A model generated the notes under the pieces. That model made no database searches. It had not been told where the DNA came from and worked only from the letters and a program-made list of their open reading frames with translations. This document shows, in pieces, positions 17,986-25,667 of a stretch of DNA of 64,000 bases (position 1 is its first letter; every line of letters begins with the position of its first letter). Source of the stretch: Caryophanales bacterium UBA743. GTDB lineage: Bacteria; Bacillota_I; Bacilli_A; RFN20; CAG-826. The stretch spans positions 1 to 64,000 of the forward strand of contig DBKT01000009.1 of the NCBI GenBank assembly GCA_002297365.1, read 5' to 3'. A program made the position numbers and the translations under genes.

Positions 17986-18279
17986 ATGATTTCCGCTGTT
18001 TTCGTCACGGGGAGATTAGGAGAAAAAATCGCCCCATTAGGTCGTTATGTTGAAATAGATCGTGTTTTGCCGGGTCCTACAGGACATTACGGTGTCGATA
18101 AGCTTCCCGTTTTCACGTATTCAGGAGAAGGTTGCCTTTTTATGAAAGCGCCTGTTGGCTCTTTCATCAGTTTCAAAGGACACATCGAAACAGAAGATGG
18201 CTTCGGTATTGTGGTCAAATTGGAATTGGAAGAGATCTTCCCGATGAAAGAGAAAAAGAGCCCTTCGGTTTCATTTTAA
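17986..18279 (+). CDS. small SSB-like OB-fold protein (tentative)
   Basis: A 97-aa protein. The N-terminal AVFVTGRLG and later GSFISFKGHIETEDGF...VKLELEEIF run in the same order as SSB strands (VxLVGRLTxDP ... GSLVxVEGRIxT ... VxVxSVxFL). The middle differs: LGRYVEIDRVLPGPTGHYGVDKLPVF. There is no acidic C-terminal tip like that of true SSB. AAGGAG lies 7 nt before the ATG. It sits between pulA and plsC. I infer a divergent single-stranded nucleic-acid-binding protein (PriB- or SSB-like); the alternative is an unrelated OB-fold protein. Confidence 0.45.
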   Translation: MISAVFVTGRLGEKIAPLGRYVEIDRVLPGPTGHYGVDKLPVFTYSGEGCLFMKAPVGSFISFKGHIETEDGFGIVVKLELEEIFPMKEKKSPSVSF

Positions 18280-18290
18280 AAGAAGTCGTA

Positions 18291-18296
18291 TATAAT
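18291..18296 (+). promoter_or_regulatory. plsC -10 element close to the start codon
   Basis: TATAAT at 18291-18296 lies 9 nt before the plsC ATG at 18306, with no Shine-Dalgarno between. AAGT and ACTT flank it imperfectly. Confidence 0.45.
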
Positions 18297-18305
18297 ACTT
18301 ACGCT

Positions 18306-19109
18306 ATGTTTAAGTATTTGAGACTCATTTTTACTGCTGGAATCCGCATTCTCTGGGATTTCATCTTCTATATTTCGCGCTATGCCAGGCATCCTGAAAA
18401 ATACCCTTTGGAAGTTCGCTATGCTAGGATCCACAAGCTTGTGGTTTATGTGATTGACCGTTTCCGTCCCGATTTCAAGACCGAGAATATTCAATTTCTT
18501 AAAGAGCTAGAAAAGGAAAACAAAACGTTTTTGGCTGTTTGCAATCATCAATCCAATATGGATCCCATCATCCTGCTTTATTATTCTGAAAAGCCACTTT
18601 CTTTCGTTGCCAAAAAGGAGTCTTCGAAATTCCCTTTTGTTGGCAAAATCGTCAAAGCCTTAGATGGATTTTTCATGGATCGTTCCGATCTGAGACAATC
18701 CCTCAAAGTCATGATCGAGTTGACGAAACGCTTTGAAAAAGGTGGCCTTTCTTACATGATTTTCCCCGAAGGGACGCGAAACAAAGAACTCGACAAGCAA
18801 ATTCTTTTGCCCTATAAAGCAGGCGCTTTAAAATCAGCAAAGAAAGCGGGCGTTAAGATTCTTCCTCTTTGCATGTATGGGAATTTCCGTTTGTTACCAG
18901 CCCGTCCTAACTACAAGAGAATTCCTCTCGAAATCACTTTCTTTAAGCCTCTCGATGATGAATTCGTGAAGAATAACGATACAGAAATTCTTTGCGACGC
19001 CGTTTATCAAATGACGTTAAAAGAAGTTCAAATTCAACAAAAAGAGGACAAAGAGTTCTTCGCCAAAGGGTATCAAAAAATCCCTTTGAGAAAAGGGATT
19101 CTTCGTTAA
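18306..19109 (+). CDS. plsC: 1-acyl-sn-glycerol-3-phosphate acyltransferase
   Basis: It makes phosphatidic acid from lysophosphatidic acid at the membrane. Motif I NHQSNMDP (N-H-x4-D form), motif III FPEGTRNKE and a hydrophobic N-terminal stretch (residues 3-20) are present. The length of 267 aa is normal. I chose the ATG at 18306: the upstream in-frame extension overlaps the preceding gene and lacks family sequence, while 18306 gives a usual PlsC N-terminus and follows a -10 element. Its 3' end carries the terminator of the convergent rsmF gene. Confidence 0.92.
   Translation: MFKYLRLIFTAGIRILWDFIFYISRYARHPEKYPLEVRYARIHKLVVYVIDRFRPDFKTENIQFLKELEKENKTFLAVCNHQSNMDPIILLYYSEKPLSFVAKKESSKFPFVGKIVKALDGFFMDRSDLRQSLKVMIELTKRFEKGGLSYMIFPEGTRNKELDKQILLPYKAGALKSAKKAGVKILPLCMYGNFRLLPARPNYKRIPLEITFFKPLDDEFVKNNDTEILCDAVYQMTLKEVQIQQKEDKEFFAKGYQKIPLRKGILR
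19073..19100 (-). terminator. rsmF terminator, embedded in the plsC coding sequence
   Basis: Read on the minus strand, AATCCCTT and AAGGGATT pair around a 6-nt loop and are followed by TTTTTTGA. This is an intrinsic terminator about 20 nt past the rsmF stop. It lies entirely inside the last codons of plsC. Confidence 0.7.
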
Positions 19110-19118
19110 TCATTCGAT

Positions 19119-20408
19119 TTAATCTAATTCTCTTCTAAGTCCTTTCGGATAATGGTTTTTCGCAATGCCTTGGGTAACTTTGACATATCCAAGATTTTGG
19201 TTATCGTAACTAACGATATAGAAATTATCCGGTCTTTCTAGAGGGAAAGTGTCACCATGTATATAGGCTTTTGCCTCCTCGTATGAGATCGGGATGGAAT
19301 AAGAAGGGGATAGGAAATGTGTCAAATGATGATCTGGGATGTAGATATTTCTCATTTCGAATAGCTTCACTCCATAGCGAAGAATGTTTAGGTGGGAGAC
19401 GTCGAAATGCTGGCTTAAGGAATAAAATTTGTTCCTCATCATTTCATTAGAACGATTCTGAAGCCCGTATTGATCAATAAAGTTTTTATAACGTTGATTC
19501 GAAATGATTTCTTTTTTTGTCTTAACAAGGGTTCCAGGCTTTTTGAAAAGACAAATGAATTGGCCTTCTCCTTCAAAATGATTTGGATGTAAGCGGACGG
19601 CTTGCGGAAGCTCTTGACTGCGGAAGAAAGAATCATCTTGAGGAAGATCTAAAATCTCGATTTCTGGGTGCATCTTCTTAAAAAGGAGAATGACATTTTC
19701 ATCTTCTTCAAAAGAGAAAGAGCAAGTGCTATAGGAAAGCGTTCCGCCTTCTTTGAGCATGCCATAAGCAAGATCGAGCAATTCTAATTGCTTACGCGAA
19801 TTGCTCTTCACTTTCTCGTATTTCCAATCGCTTTTTGCCAAAGCGTTCTTACGCATCATAGCGGAGCCAGAACAAGGGGCATCAAGAATGATTTTGTCAA
19901 AGGTATTCGCAAAATGAACGTGGGAGAAAATGAAATCATTGGAAGCAACGATGATATTTCCTCTTCCCATGCGTTCGACGTTTTGCGACATTGCTTTCGC
20001 TCGCGGATAAGAAATGTCATTCGAAACGATGACGCCTTCATCTTTCATCATCAAGGAAGCGCCGATTGATTTGCCTCCAGGGGCCGCGCAAACATCAAGA
20101 ACCACGTCATCCCTTTCCGGCTTTAAGAAATAGTTCACCATCATGGCCGACGCATCTTCAATGGAAAAAACACCATCGTCATAGAGCAATGTTTTCCCGA
20201 ATTCGTATTCGTCTTTGTCGTAATAATAAGCATGCTCGACAAACTTATGCTTACGGACATGAGGGAAACGAGAGACGAACTCCTCATCACTCATTTTTTC
20301 ATCATTAAGAATTAAGGCATGAGTAACCTTCCCGTTTTCGATGGCGTTTAAGAGACCATCCACTTCGTTTTCGGGCAAGTGTTCAATTAAATTCGTGCGA
20401 AAATCCAT
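19119..20408 (-). CDS. rsmF: 16S rRNA m5C methyltransferase, RsmB/RsmF family
   Basis: A NOL1/NOP2/Sun-family RNA cytosine-5 methyltransferase. The SAM motif DVCAAPGGKS, motif IV DAPCSGS and motif VI SYSTCSFSFEEDE with the catalytic Cys are present. The C-terminal PUA-like RsmF domain (KAYIHGDTFPL ... GYVKVTQGIAKNHYPKGLRRELD) makes RsmF/YebU-type the best fit. I set the start at the ATG at 20408 (429 aa); it gives the usual family N-terminus, and it lies 6 nt after a -10 on the same strand, so the mRNA is probably leaderless. Convergent with plsC and divergent from pdp. Confidence 0.9.
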   Translation of the reverse strand: MDFRTNLIEHLPENEVDGLLNAIENGKVTHALILNDEKMSDEEFVSRFPHVRKHKFVEHAYYYDKDEYEFGKTLLYDDGVFSIEDASAMMVNYFLKPERDDVVLDVCAAPGGKSIGASLMMKDEGVIVSNDISYPRAKAMSQNVERMGRGNIIVASNDFIFSHVHFANTFDKIILDAPCSGSAMMRKNALAKSDWKYEKVKSNSRKQLELLDLAYGMLKEGGTLSYSTCSFSFEEDENVILLFKKMHPEIEILDLPQDDSFFRSQELPQAVRLHPNHFEGEGQFICLFKKPGTLVKTKKEIISNQRYKNFIDQYGLQNRSNEMMRNKFYSLSQHFDVSHLNILRYGVKLFEMRNIYIPDHHLTHFLSPSYSIPISYEEAKAYIHGDTFPLERPDNFYIVSYDNQNLGYVKVTQGIAKNHYPKGLRRELD

Positions 20409-20410
20409 AG

Positions 20411-20426
20411 TTCTATTATAATAGAA
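20411..20426. promoter_or_regulatory. symmetric divergent promoter rsmF <-> pdp
   Basis: TTCTATTATAATAGAA is a perfect 16-bp palindrome. It holds TATAAT on the plus strand (20417-20422) and on the minus strand (20415-20420), overlapping by 4 bp. The minus start codon is 6 nt away, the plus start 34 nt away with AGGGGGT as ribosome binding site. Confidence 0.6.
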
Positions 20427-20456
20427 ATGACCGCTAAATCTAGGGGGTAACTGCTT

Positions 20457-21761
20457 ATGCGCATGGTTGACATTATAGAAAAGAAAAGAGATGGAATGGC
20501 ATTGAACGAAAGCGAAATTCGCTTTTTCATTGAAGGCTATTCGAAAAACGAAATTCCCGATTATCAAATGAGTGCTTTAGCCATGGCGATTCTTTTCCGC
20601 GGAATGAACAAAGAAGAAATCGCGAGTCTTACCGACGCGATGGAACATTCGGGGGAAACTATCGATTTAACCTCTATAAAAGGCGTGAAAGTAGACAAAC
20701 ATTCTACTGGAGGAGTGGGGGACAAAACCTCTCTTGCCTTAGGCCCTCTCGTTGCGGCTTGCGGCGCCAAATTGGCAAAAATGTCTGGAAGAGGCTTGGG
20801 CCATACTGGCGGAACTCTCGATAAAATGGAATCCGTCCCGGGAACAAATGTTTATCTTACCGAGAAAGAATTCATTGCTCAGGTTAATAAAATCGGCATC
20901 GCCATTATTGGCCAAACAGCCGAGATCGATCCCGCCGATAAAAAACTTTACGCCCTTAGGGATGTAACAGGAACCGTTCAATCCATTCCTTTGATCTCTT
21001 CTTCCATTATGTCGAAAAAGCTAGCCAGTGGATCTGATACTATCCTTCTTGACGTTAAATTCGGCAATGGGGCTTTTATGAAAACCTTAGATCAGGCCAG
21101 GGAATTGGCGGAAACGATGGTTGAAATTGGCGACTCCTTGCATCGAGACACAAGAGCCATCCTTACGGACATGAACGAGCCTTTGGGCCTCGCGGTCGGG
21201 AATAATCTCGAAGTCATTGAGGCGATTAACACCCTTCAAGGAAAAGGTCCTAAGGATTTTGTCGAACTGGTCACAAAAGCCGGTTCCATCATGCTTCTTC
21301 AGGCAAAAATCGTTTCTTCGCTTGAAGAGGGGGAAAAACGAATTCAAGCGGCTATTGCCGATGGCTCTGGCTTTAAAAAGATGCTGGAGCTCTTTAAAGC
21401 GCAAGGTGGAGATATCTCCTATCTTGAGCACCCAGAGAAATTCCCTCTTAGTAAGCATATCGTTCCTATTATTGCCGAAAAATCCGGATACATCGGATGC
21501 ATCGATTCCTTTGAAATCGGAACTTCTAGCATGAAGCTTGGGGGCGGAAGAGAGACCATGCAGGATAAAATTGATATGTCCGCAGGCATCGTTTTGAGAA
21601 AAAAATATGGCGATTATGTCGAAAAAGGCGATGTTTTAGCCTATGCGCACACAAATAAAGAAGACGTCGAATCCGTTTTTAAGGATATTCATGACGCTTT
21701 CAAAATCAGTTCCGAAAAGGTTCGTATTTTACCTATTGTTAGAGAGTACATTTCCAAATGA
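20457..21761 (+). CDS. pdp: pyrimidine-nucleoside phosphorylase
   Basis: It splits uridine, thymidine and deoxyuridine to base and (deoxy)ribose-1-phosphate. The sequence carries the family signature SGRGLGHTGGTLDK plus the phosphate loop HSTGGVGDK, and MRMVDIIEKKRDG at the start. The length of 434 aa matches the Gram-positive Pdp. AGGGGGT precedes the first ATG. It is coupled by ATGA overlap to dtd. Together with cdd and deoC in this window it makes a deoxynucleoside-catabolic set. Confidence 0.95.
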   Translation: MRMVDIIEKKRDGMALNESEIRFFIEGYSKNEIPDYQMSALAMAILFRGMNKEEIASLTDAMEHSGETIDLTSIKGVKVDKHSTGGVGDKTSLALGPLVAACGAKLAKMSGRGLGHTGGTLDKMESVPGTNVYLTEKEFIAQVNKIGIAIIGQTAEIDPADKKLYALRDVTGTVQSIPLISSSIMSKKLASGSDTILLDVKFGNGAFMKTLDQARELAETMVEIGDSLHRDTRAILTDMNEPLGLAVGNNLEVIEAINTLQGKGPKDFVELVTKAGSIMLLQAKIVSSLEEGEKRIQAAIADGSGFKKMLELFKAQGGDISYLEHPEKFPLSKHIVPIIAEKSGYIGCIDSFEIGTSSMKLGGGRETMQDKIDMSAGIVLRKKYGDYVEKGDVLAYAHTNKEDVESVFKDIHDAFKISSEKVRILPIVREYISK

Positions 21762-22213
21762 GAGTCTTAGTTCAAGAAGTTAAAAAAGCATCTGTTACGA
21801 TAGAAGAAAAAACTTATTCCGCCATTGGAAAAGGCATTCTCCTTTTTGTCGCTTTCACAGACGGCGATGATGAGGAAATTCTTAGAAAGATGAGGGATAA
21901 AGTTCTCAAACTTCGCATATTTCCTGATGAAAACGGCAAAACAAATCTTTCTTTGGATCAAGTTAATGGAGAAATTCTCTCTGTTAGCCAATTCACTCTT
22001 TACGGGGAGGTGAAAGAAGGAAACCGCCCATCCTTTGTGAAATCCATGAAACCGGATGAGGCAAGAACGCTATTCGCTCTTTGGAATAATCTTTTGAAGG
22101 AAAAAATGCCGTCCTTGAAAACAGGGGTTTTCCAGGCGGATATGCAAGTGGGGCTCATAAATGATGGCCCATTCACTTTATGGCTTGACAGCAAAGAATT
22201 GTTTAACAGGTAA
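21758..22213 (+). CDS. dtd: D-aminoacyl-tRNA deacylase
   Basis: It hydrolyses D-amino acids (and Gly from tRNA-Ala) from mischarged tRNAs. SVSQFTLYG and NDGPFTLWLDS are the two active-site motifs; the second carries the Gly-cisPro element, with Phe where Val is usual. The length of 151 aa is typical. Overlaps pdp by 4 nt; mnmA follows 4 nt later. Confidence 0.95.
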   Translation: MRVLVQEVKKASVTIEEKTYSAIGKGILLFVAFTDGDDEEILRKMRDKVLKLRIFPDENGKTNLSLDQVNGEILSVSQFTLYGEVKEGNRPSFVKSMKPDEARTLFALWNNLLKEKMPSLKTGVFQADMQVGLINDGPFTLWLDSKELFNR

Positions 22214-22217
22214 CGAC

Positions 22218-23357
22218 ATGAAAAAGAAAGTTCTACTGGGCCTTTCAGGCGGAGTTGACTCTACTATTGCCGCCTATAAATTGATACAAGACGGATACGA
22301 TGTGACGGGCGCTTTTATGCGTAACTGGGATGCCATGGCCAATGGAGATTTTTTGGGAAATCCTACAGTCAACGACAATCAATGCCCGCAAGAAAAAGAT
22401 TATGACGATGCCAAAGCGGTTGCCAAAAAATTGGGTATCCCTCTTTTAAGAATTGATTACGTCAAAGAATATTGGGATACGGTTTTCAGCTATTTCCTTG
22501 ATGAATATAAGAAAGGAAGAACCCCGAACCCTGACGTTTTATGCAACAAAAACATTAAATTTGGACCGTTTCTAACCTATGCAAAAGAACATGGTTTTGA
22601 TTATATAGCCATGGGGCATTATGCCAAAAAAATCGAAAGAGACGGCATTTTTTACCTTGCTAAACCCTATGATTTAAATAAAGACCAAACTTATTTCCTT
22701 TGTGAGTTGAACGAAGAGCAAATTTCTTCCTGCCTTTTTCCAATGAACGACATCACTAAAACCCAAGCAAGGGAGATCGCTGATAAGCTTGGCTTAGATG
22801 AAGTTTCCGGCAAACATGGATCTACGGGAATCTGTTTTATCGGAGAAAGGCATTTCCGCGAATTCCTTCATAATTACTTTCCAGCTAAAAAAGGGCCTAT
22901 TATCGACATTGAAACCAATCGTGTTTTGGGTGAGCACATGGGCGTTCTTTACTACACTCTCGGTCAAAGAAAAGGACTTGGTATCGGTGGCATCAAAGGC
23001 GAAGGAGATGCAACATGGTTCATCTGCAAAAAGGACGTTGAAAAAAACATTCTCTATGTCACCAAAGGCGATTCTTCCTCTTATTTGATGAGCGATGAAT
23101 GCTACATAAGCGATGTCAACTGGATCGGAAAACGACCGGAAAATGAAATTTCTGTAGAAGTGAAATTTCGTTACCGCCAAAAAGACAATCCATGTAAGCT
23201 TTCTTTTGAAAGCGAGGAGGTACATCTTCAATACGATCAGCTTGTTGAAGCCGTTACTCCAGGACAATTTGCCGTATTTTATGATAAAGACGGCGTTCTT
23301 TTAGGAGGCGGAATCATCGATAGGACTTTCTTGAAAGGGAAAAGACAAGATAAATAG
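22218..23357 (+). CDS. mnmA: tRNA-specific 2-thiouridylase MnmA
   Basis: It thiolates U34 of tRNA-Lys, -Glu and -Gln. The PP-loop SGGVDS is at residues 10-15. The catalytic cysteines are Cys109 (NPDVLCNKNIKF) and Cys206 (STGICFIGE). The length of 379 aa is normal. The start was taken at the ATG at 22218, which gives MKKKVLLGLSGGVDS; the longer in-frame extension runs back through dtd. It is in an operon with pdp and dtd, and the ComEC-like gene follows 2 nt later. Confidence 0.95.
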   Translation: MKKKVLLGLSGGVDSTIAAYKLIQDGYDVTGAFMRNWDAMANGDFLGNPTVNDNQCPQEKDYDDAKAVAKKLGIPLLRIDYVKEYWDTVFSYFLDEYKKGRTPNPDVLCNKNIKFGPFLTYAKEHGFDYIAMGHYAKKIERDGIFYLAKPYDLNKDQTYFLCELNEEQISSCLFPMNDITKTQAREIADKLGLDEVSGKHGSTGICFIGERHFREFLHNYFPAKKGPIIDIETNRVLGEHMGVLYYTLGQRKGLGIGGIKGEGDATWFICKKDVEKNILYVTKGDSSSYLMSDECYISDVNWIGKRPENEISVEVKFRYRQKDNPCKLSFESEEVHLQYDQLVEAVTPGQFAVFYDKDGVLLGGGIIDRTFLKGKRQDK

Positions 23358-23359
23358 TT

Positions 23360-24604
23360 ATGGCGAAAAGAAAATCGAAAGCGCAAAAGAAAATCGAAAG
23401 AGAAGTTAAAAAACAGGCGAAAAAGCATCCTGTTGCTGCTTTTCTCGCGCTGGTGGCTATTTTAGCTATTGCCTCTCTTGGCGGCTTTTTTCTGTATAAG
23501 TGTGGATTTTTGGATAGATTCTTCGAACCAAGCCAATCATCATCAGAGGAAAAAACTTCCATCTCCGAGCGAGACTCTTCTTCCGATGGATCGCAAGAAA
23601 ACGGGGATTTCGATGAGATTTCTTTTTATTTCATCTCAGCAGGAAAAAGCGGAACTCTGTATAATGGCGATTGCATCTACATTAAGGCTGGCGCAACCGA
23701 CATTGTGATTGATTCGGGGAGACAACAGTCGAACTACATCTCCATCGCTGAGGAAATTAACAAGCATTGCACGGACAACAAGCTAGAATACGTGATCGCA
23801 ACCCACACCGATGCGGACCATTTGGGCGGCTTTATTGGCACGGGCAAAAAAGGCCTTCTTTATTCCTATAATGTTGGCACGATTATCGATTTCGCGAAAA
23901 CCAACAAGGGGGAGAGCCCATCACCGAAATCTATTTACGGGCAATATCTTGCGGCTCGAGATTATGCCGTCAGCCAAGGCGCCGCCCATTACACGGCTTT
24001 GGAATGCTATCGCAACCAAAATGGCGCAAAACGCCATTACGATTTAGGAAAAGGCCTCAGCATGGATGTGCTTTACCAGGATTATTATGAGAAAACAAGC
24101 TCAGATGAAAACAATTACAGCGTTTCTCTTCTTTTTAGGCAAGGCGAAAAGAAAATGCTTTTTACCGGTGATTTGGAAGAAGACGGAATTTCTAGTCTAT
24201 TGAACAAAAACGAAATCGGGAATGCCGATCTTTTCAAAGCGGGGCATCACGGATCTCGCAATGCAAATACCATAGAACTTTTAGAGGCCATCCAGCCAAA
24301 AACGATCTGTGTTTGTTGCGTTGCAGGAAGCAATGAATATACGGATAGAAGTGAAAATACAATGCCTTATCAGGAGAGCATTGATAACTGGGCAAAGTAC
24401 ACGAAAGATGTTTATGTTACAAATTATGCTGAATCAACGGGTGTCTCCGGCAATATCGGCCCGGGTGGAGAGTTAAACGGGACAATAACAGTTCACTATT
24501 CACCAAACGGTGGCAAGACGGTTTCCGGATCGAACAACTCCTTAACATTGCGCGAAACCTCGTGGATGAAAGAAAATCGTAAAATGCCTGAGAATTGGAT
24601 GTAA
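23360..24604 (+). CDS. membrane-anchored ComEC-like metallo-beta-lactamase protein
   Basis: A Lys-rich cytoplasmic N-terminus (1-24) is followed by one membrane segment (about 25-47) and a Ser/Glu-rich linker (56-80). The rest is an extracellular metallo-beta-lactamase domain of the ComEC/Rec2 C-terminal type. Metal-site motifs are THTDADHLGG (His149, Asp151, Asp153, His154), FTGDLEEDG and KAGHHGSRN. Related ComEC domains are proposed or shown to act as nucleases; this protein lacks the ComEC channel domains. The start ATG at 23360 is 2 nt after mnmA. A barnase-like lipoprotein gene follows, suggesting a surface nucleic-acid degrading pair (inference). A role on another phosphoester is possible. 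Confidence 0.75.
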   Translation: MAKRKSKAQKKIEREVKKQAKKHPVAAFLALVAILAIASLGGFFLYKCGFLDRFFEPSQSSSEEKTSISERDSSSDGSQENGDFDEISFYFISAGKSGTLYNGDCIYIKAGATDIVIDSGRQQSNYISIAEEINKHCTDNKLEYVIATHTDADHLGGFIGTGKKGLLYSYNVGTIIDFAKTNKGESPSPKSIYGQYLAARDYAVSQGAAHYTALECYRNQNGAKRHYDLGKGLSMDVLYQDYYEKTSSDENNYSVSLLFRQGEKKMLFTGDLEEDGISSLLNKNEIGNADLFKAGHHGSRNANTIELLEAIQPKTICVCCVAGSNEYTDRSENTMPYQESIDNWAKYTKDVYVTNYAESTGVSGNIGPGGELNGTITVHYSPNGGKTVSGSNNSLTLRETSWMKENRKMPENWM

Positions 24605-24634
24605 GAAACCTGTTTATATCTAAAATAATCTTCT

Positions 24635-25432
24635 ATGAAAACGAAAAAACGCATCATTTTTATCCTTGGAACCTTTTTATCTTTCAGCTTGTTTTCTTGC
24701 CATTTAAGAAGCGAGCACTCATCTTATTCGGAAACTTCTTCTAGCGAATCAAAGGCATCCGCCGTTTCTTCAGAGTCCTCTTTCAAAGAAAGCGAATCGT
24801 TTTCTTCCCAAGAAAAACGACCCGTTCAATACGAAGAAGTGGATAACGCCTCTTGGCCGGAAACCAACAAAAACTATCGTGTTTCTTCAACCGCTTGCAC
24901 AGATGATTCTTTTACAGTCTTCAATGTGAAATTCGATACCGAAAAATATTTGGCTGAGCCAACGACCTTAACCATAAAAAAGAGCGACTATTGCTTAACT
25001 TATGAGACGGTGGCACTCTATTATATGGCTTTTAGGACAACGCCTCCGAATTATGTTCGTAGCAAAAAAGAGCTTTCGAACGATTCCTCCTATCGATTGA
25101 TTTCAACTTATGCCCGCGGCTCATACACAGGGAGCAATAGCTACACCGAATCTTTAGGGAGATTCAACAACTCAAAGGGAACTTATCTGGAATTGGATAT
25201 CGCTCTATCTTCTTCTTACGGAAGAGGGAATAGGGGTTCTGGAAGGGTTGTTGTCGTGACAGAAGGCGTTGATGATTACGGAAAGGATCCTGTTTGTTAC
25301 TTTACGAAGGACCATTATTCGCATTTCTCAGAATTTTATAACTATGCAACAGGCTGGGGGCCAATCTTTTTAGGGGCAGGGCAATCCAGTTCCACCCGTC
25401 AAATTCCTAAGACTGTCATTCCTATCTTTTAA
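24635..25432 (+). CDS. lipoprotein with barnase-like ribonuclease C-terminus
   Basis: A signal peptide ends in the lipobox LFSC with Cys22, followed by a Ser/Glu-rich spacer to about residue 65. The C-terminal part follows barnase in order: PPNYVRSKKEL (137-147; barnase PDNYITKSEAQAL), YLELDI (184-189; barnase READI), SGRVVV (202-207; barnase DRILY) and FTKDHYSHF (223-231; barnase TTDHYQTF). The barnase catalytic residues Glu73, Arg87 and His102 therefore map to Glu186, Arg204 and His227. I infer a surface-anchored RNase of the N1/T1 family. No barstar-like gene is adjacent; an exported enzyme may not need one. TAAAAT lies 8 nt before the ATG, with no Shine-Dalgarno. Confidence 0.6.
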   Translation: MKTKKRIIFILGTFLSFSLFSCHLRSEHSSYSETSSSESKASAVSSESSFKESESFSSQEKRPVQYEEVDNASWPETNKNYRVSSTACTDDSFTVFNVKFDTEKYLAEPTTLTIKKSDYCLTYETVALYYMAFRTTPPNYVRSKKELSNDSSYRLISTYARGSYTGSNSYTESLGRFNNSKGTYLELDIALSSSYGRGNRGSGRVVVVTEGVDDYGKDPVCYFTKDHYSHFSEFYNYATGWGPIFLGAGQSSSTRQIPKTVIPIF

Positions 25433-25460
25433 TTTTTCTTCCTTTCTTTATGAAAGGTCG

Positions 25461-25466
25461 TATAAT
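25461..25466 (+). promoter_or_regulatory. alaS -10 element
   Basis: TATAAT at 25461-25466 would start transcription at about 25473, the first base of T-box stem I. ATGAAA (25450-25455) and TTTCAT (25466-25471) flank it as an inverted repeat. No convincing -35 is visible. Confidence 0.5.
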
Positions 25467-25472
25467 TTCATC

Positions 25473-25655
25473 GCAAGAATAAGTCTCTTTAACAGAGAGG
25501 GCCTCATGATGGAAAAGCCCAAGAGACACGCCATCTTGCCTTGTTGTGAGTAATGTCACCGTGTATTCGCGTTAAGAAAAACAATTAAGCTGCACCTTTG
25601 GTGAAGAAAGATGGTACCGCGCGCCTGCGTTCTTTCTCAAGGTGTTTTATTTTTT
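25473..25655 (+). promoter_or_regulatory. T-box riboswitch, tRNA-Ala specific (specifier GCC)
   Basis: Stem I is built from GCAAGA/TCTTGC (25473-25478 with 25534-25539) and GTCTCTT/AAGAGAC (25483-25489 with 25521-25527). The internal loop between them carries the alanine codon GCC at 25530-25532. A GGGC/GCCC stem caps it. The T-box TGGTACCGCG starts at about 25612 (UGGU pairs with the ACCA end). The terminator form pairs CACCTT (25593-25598) with AAGGTG (25639-25644) before TTTTATTTTTT. Uncharged tRNA-Ala should favour antitermination and alaS expression. Stem I is short (about 67 nt) for a T-box. Confidence 0.88.
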
Positions 25656-25667
25656 AAAGGAGAATTT

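Noticed and set aside
18132..18305. Longer reading of plsC
   Set aside because: It overlaps the SSB-like gene and encodes Arg/Trp-rich sequence unlike PlsC. A -10 element sits right before the ATG at 18306.
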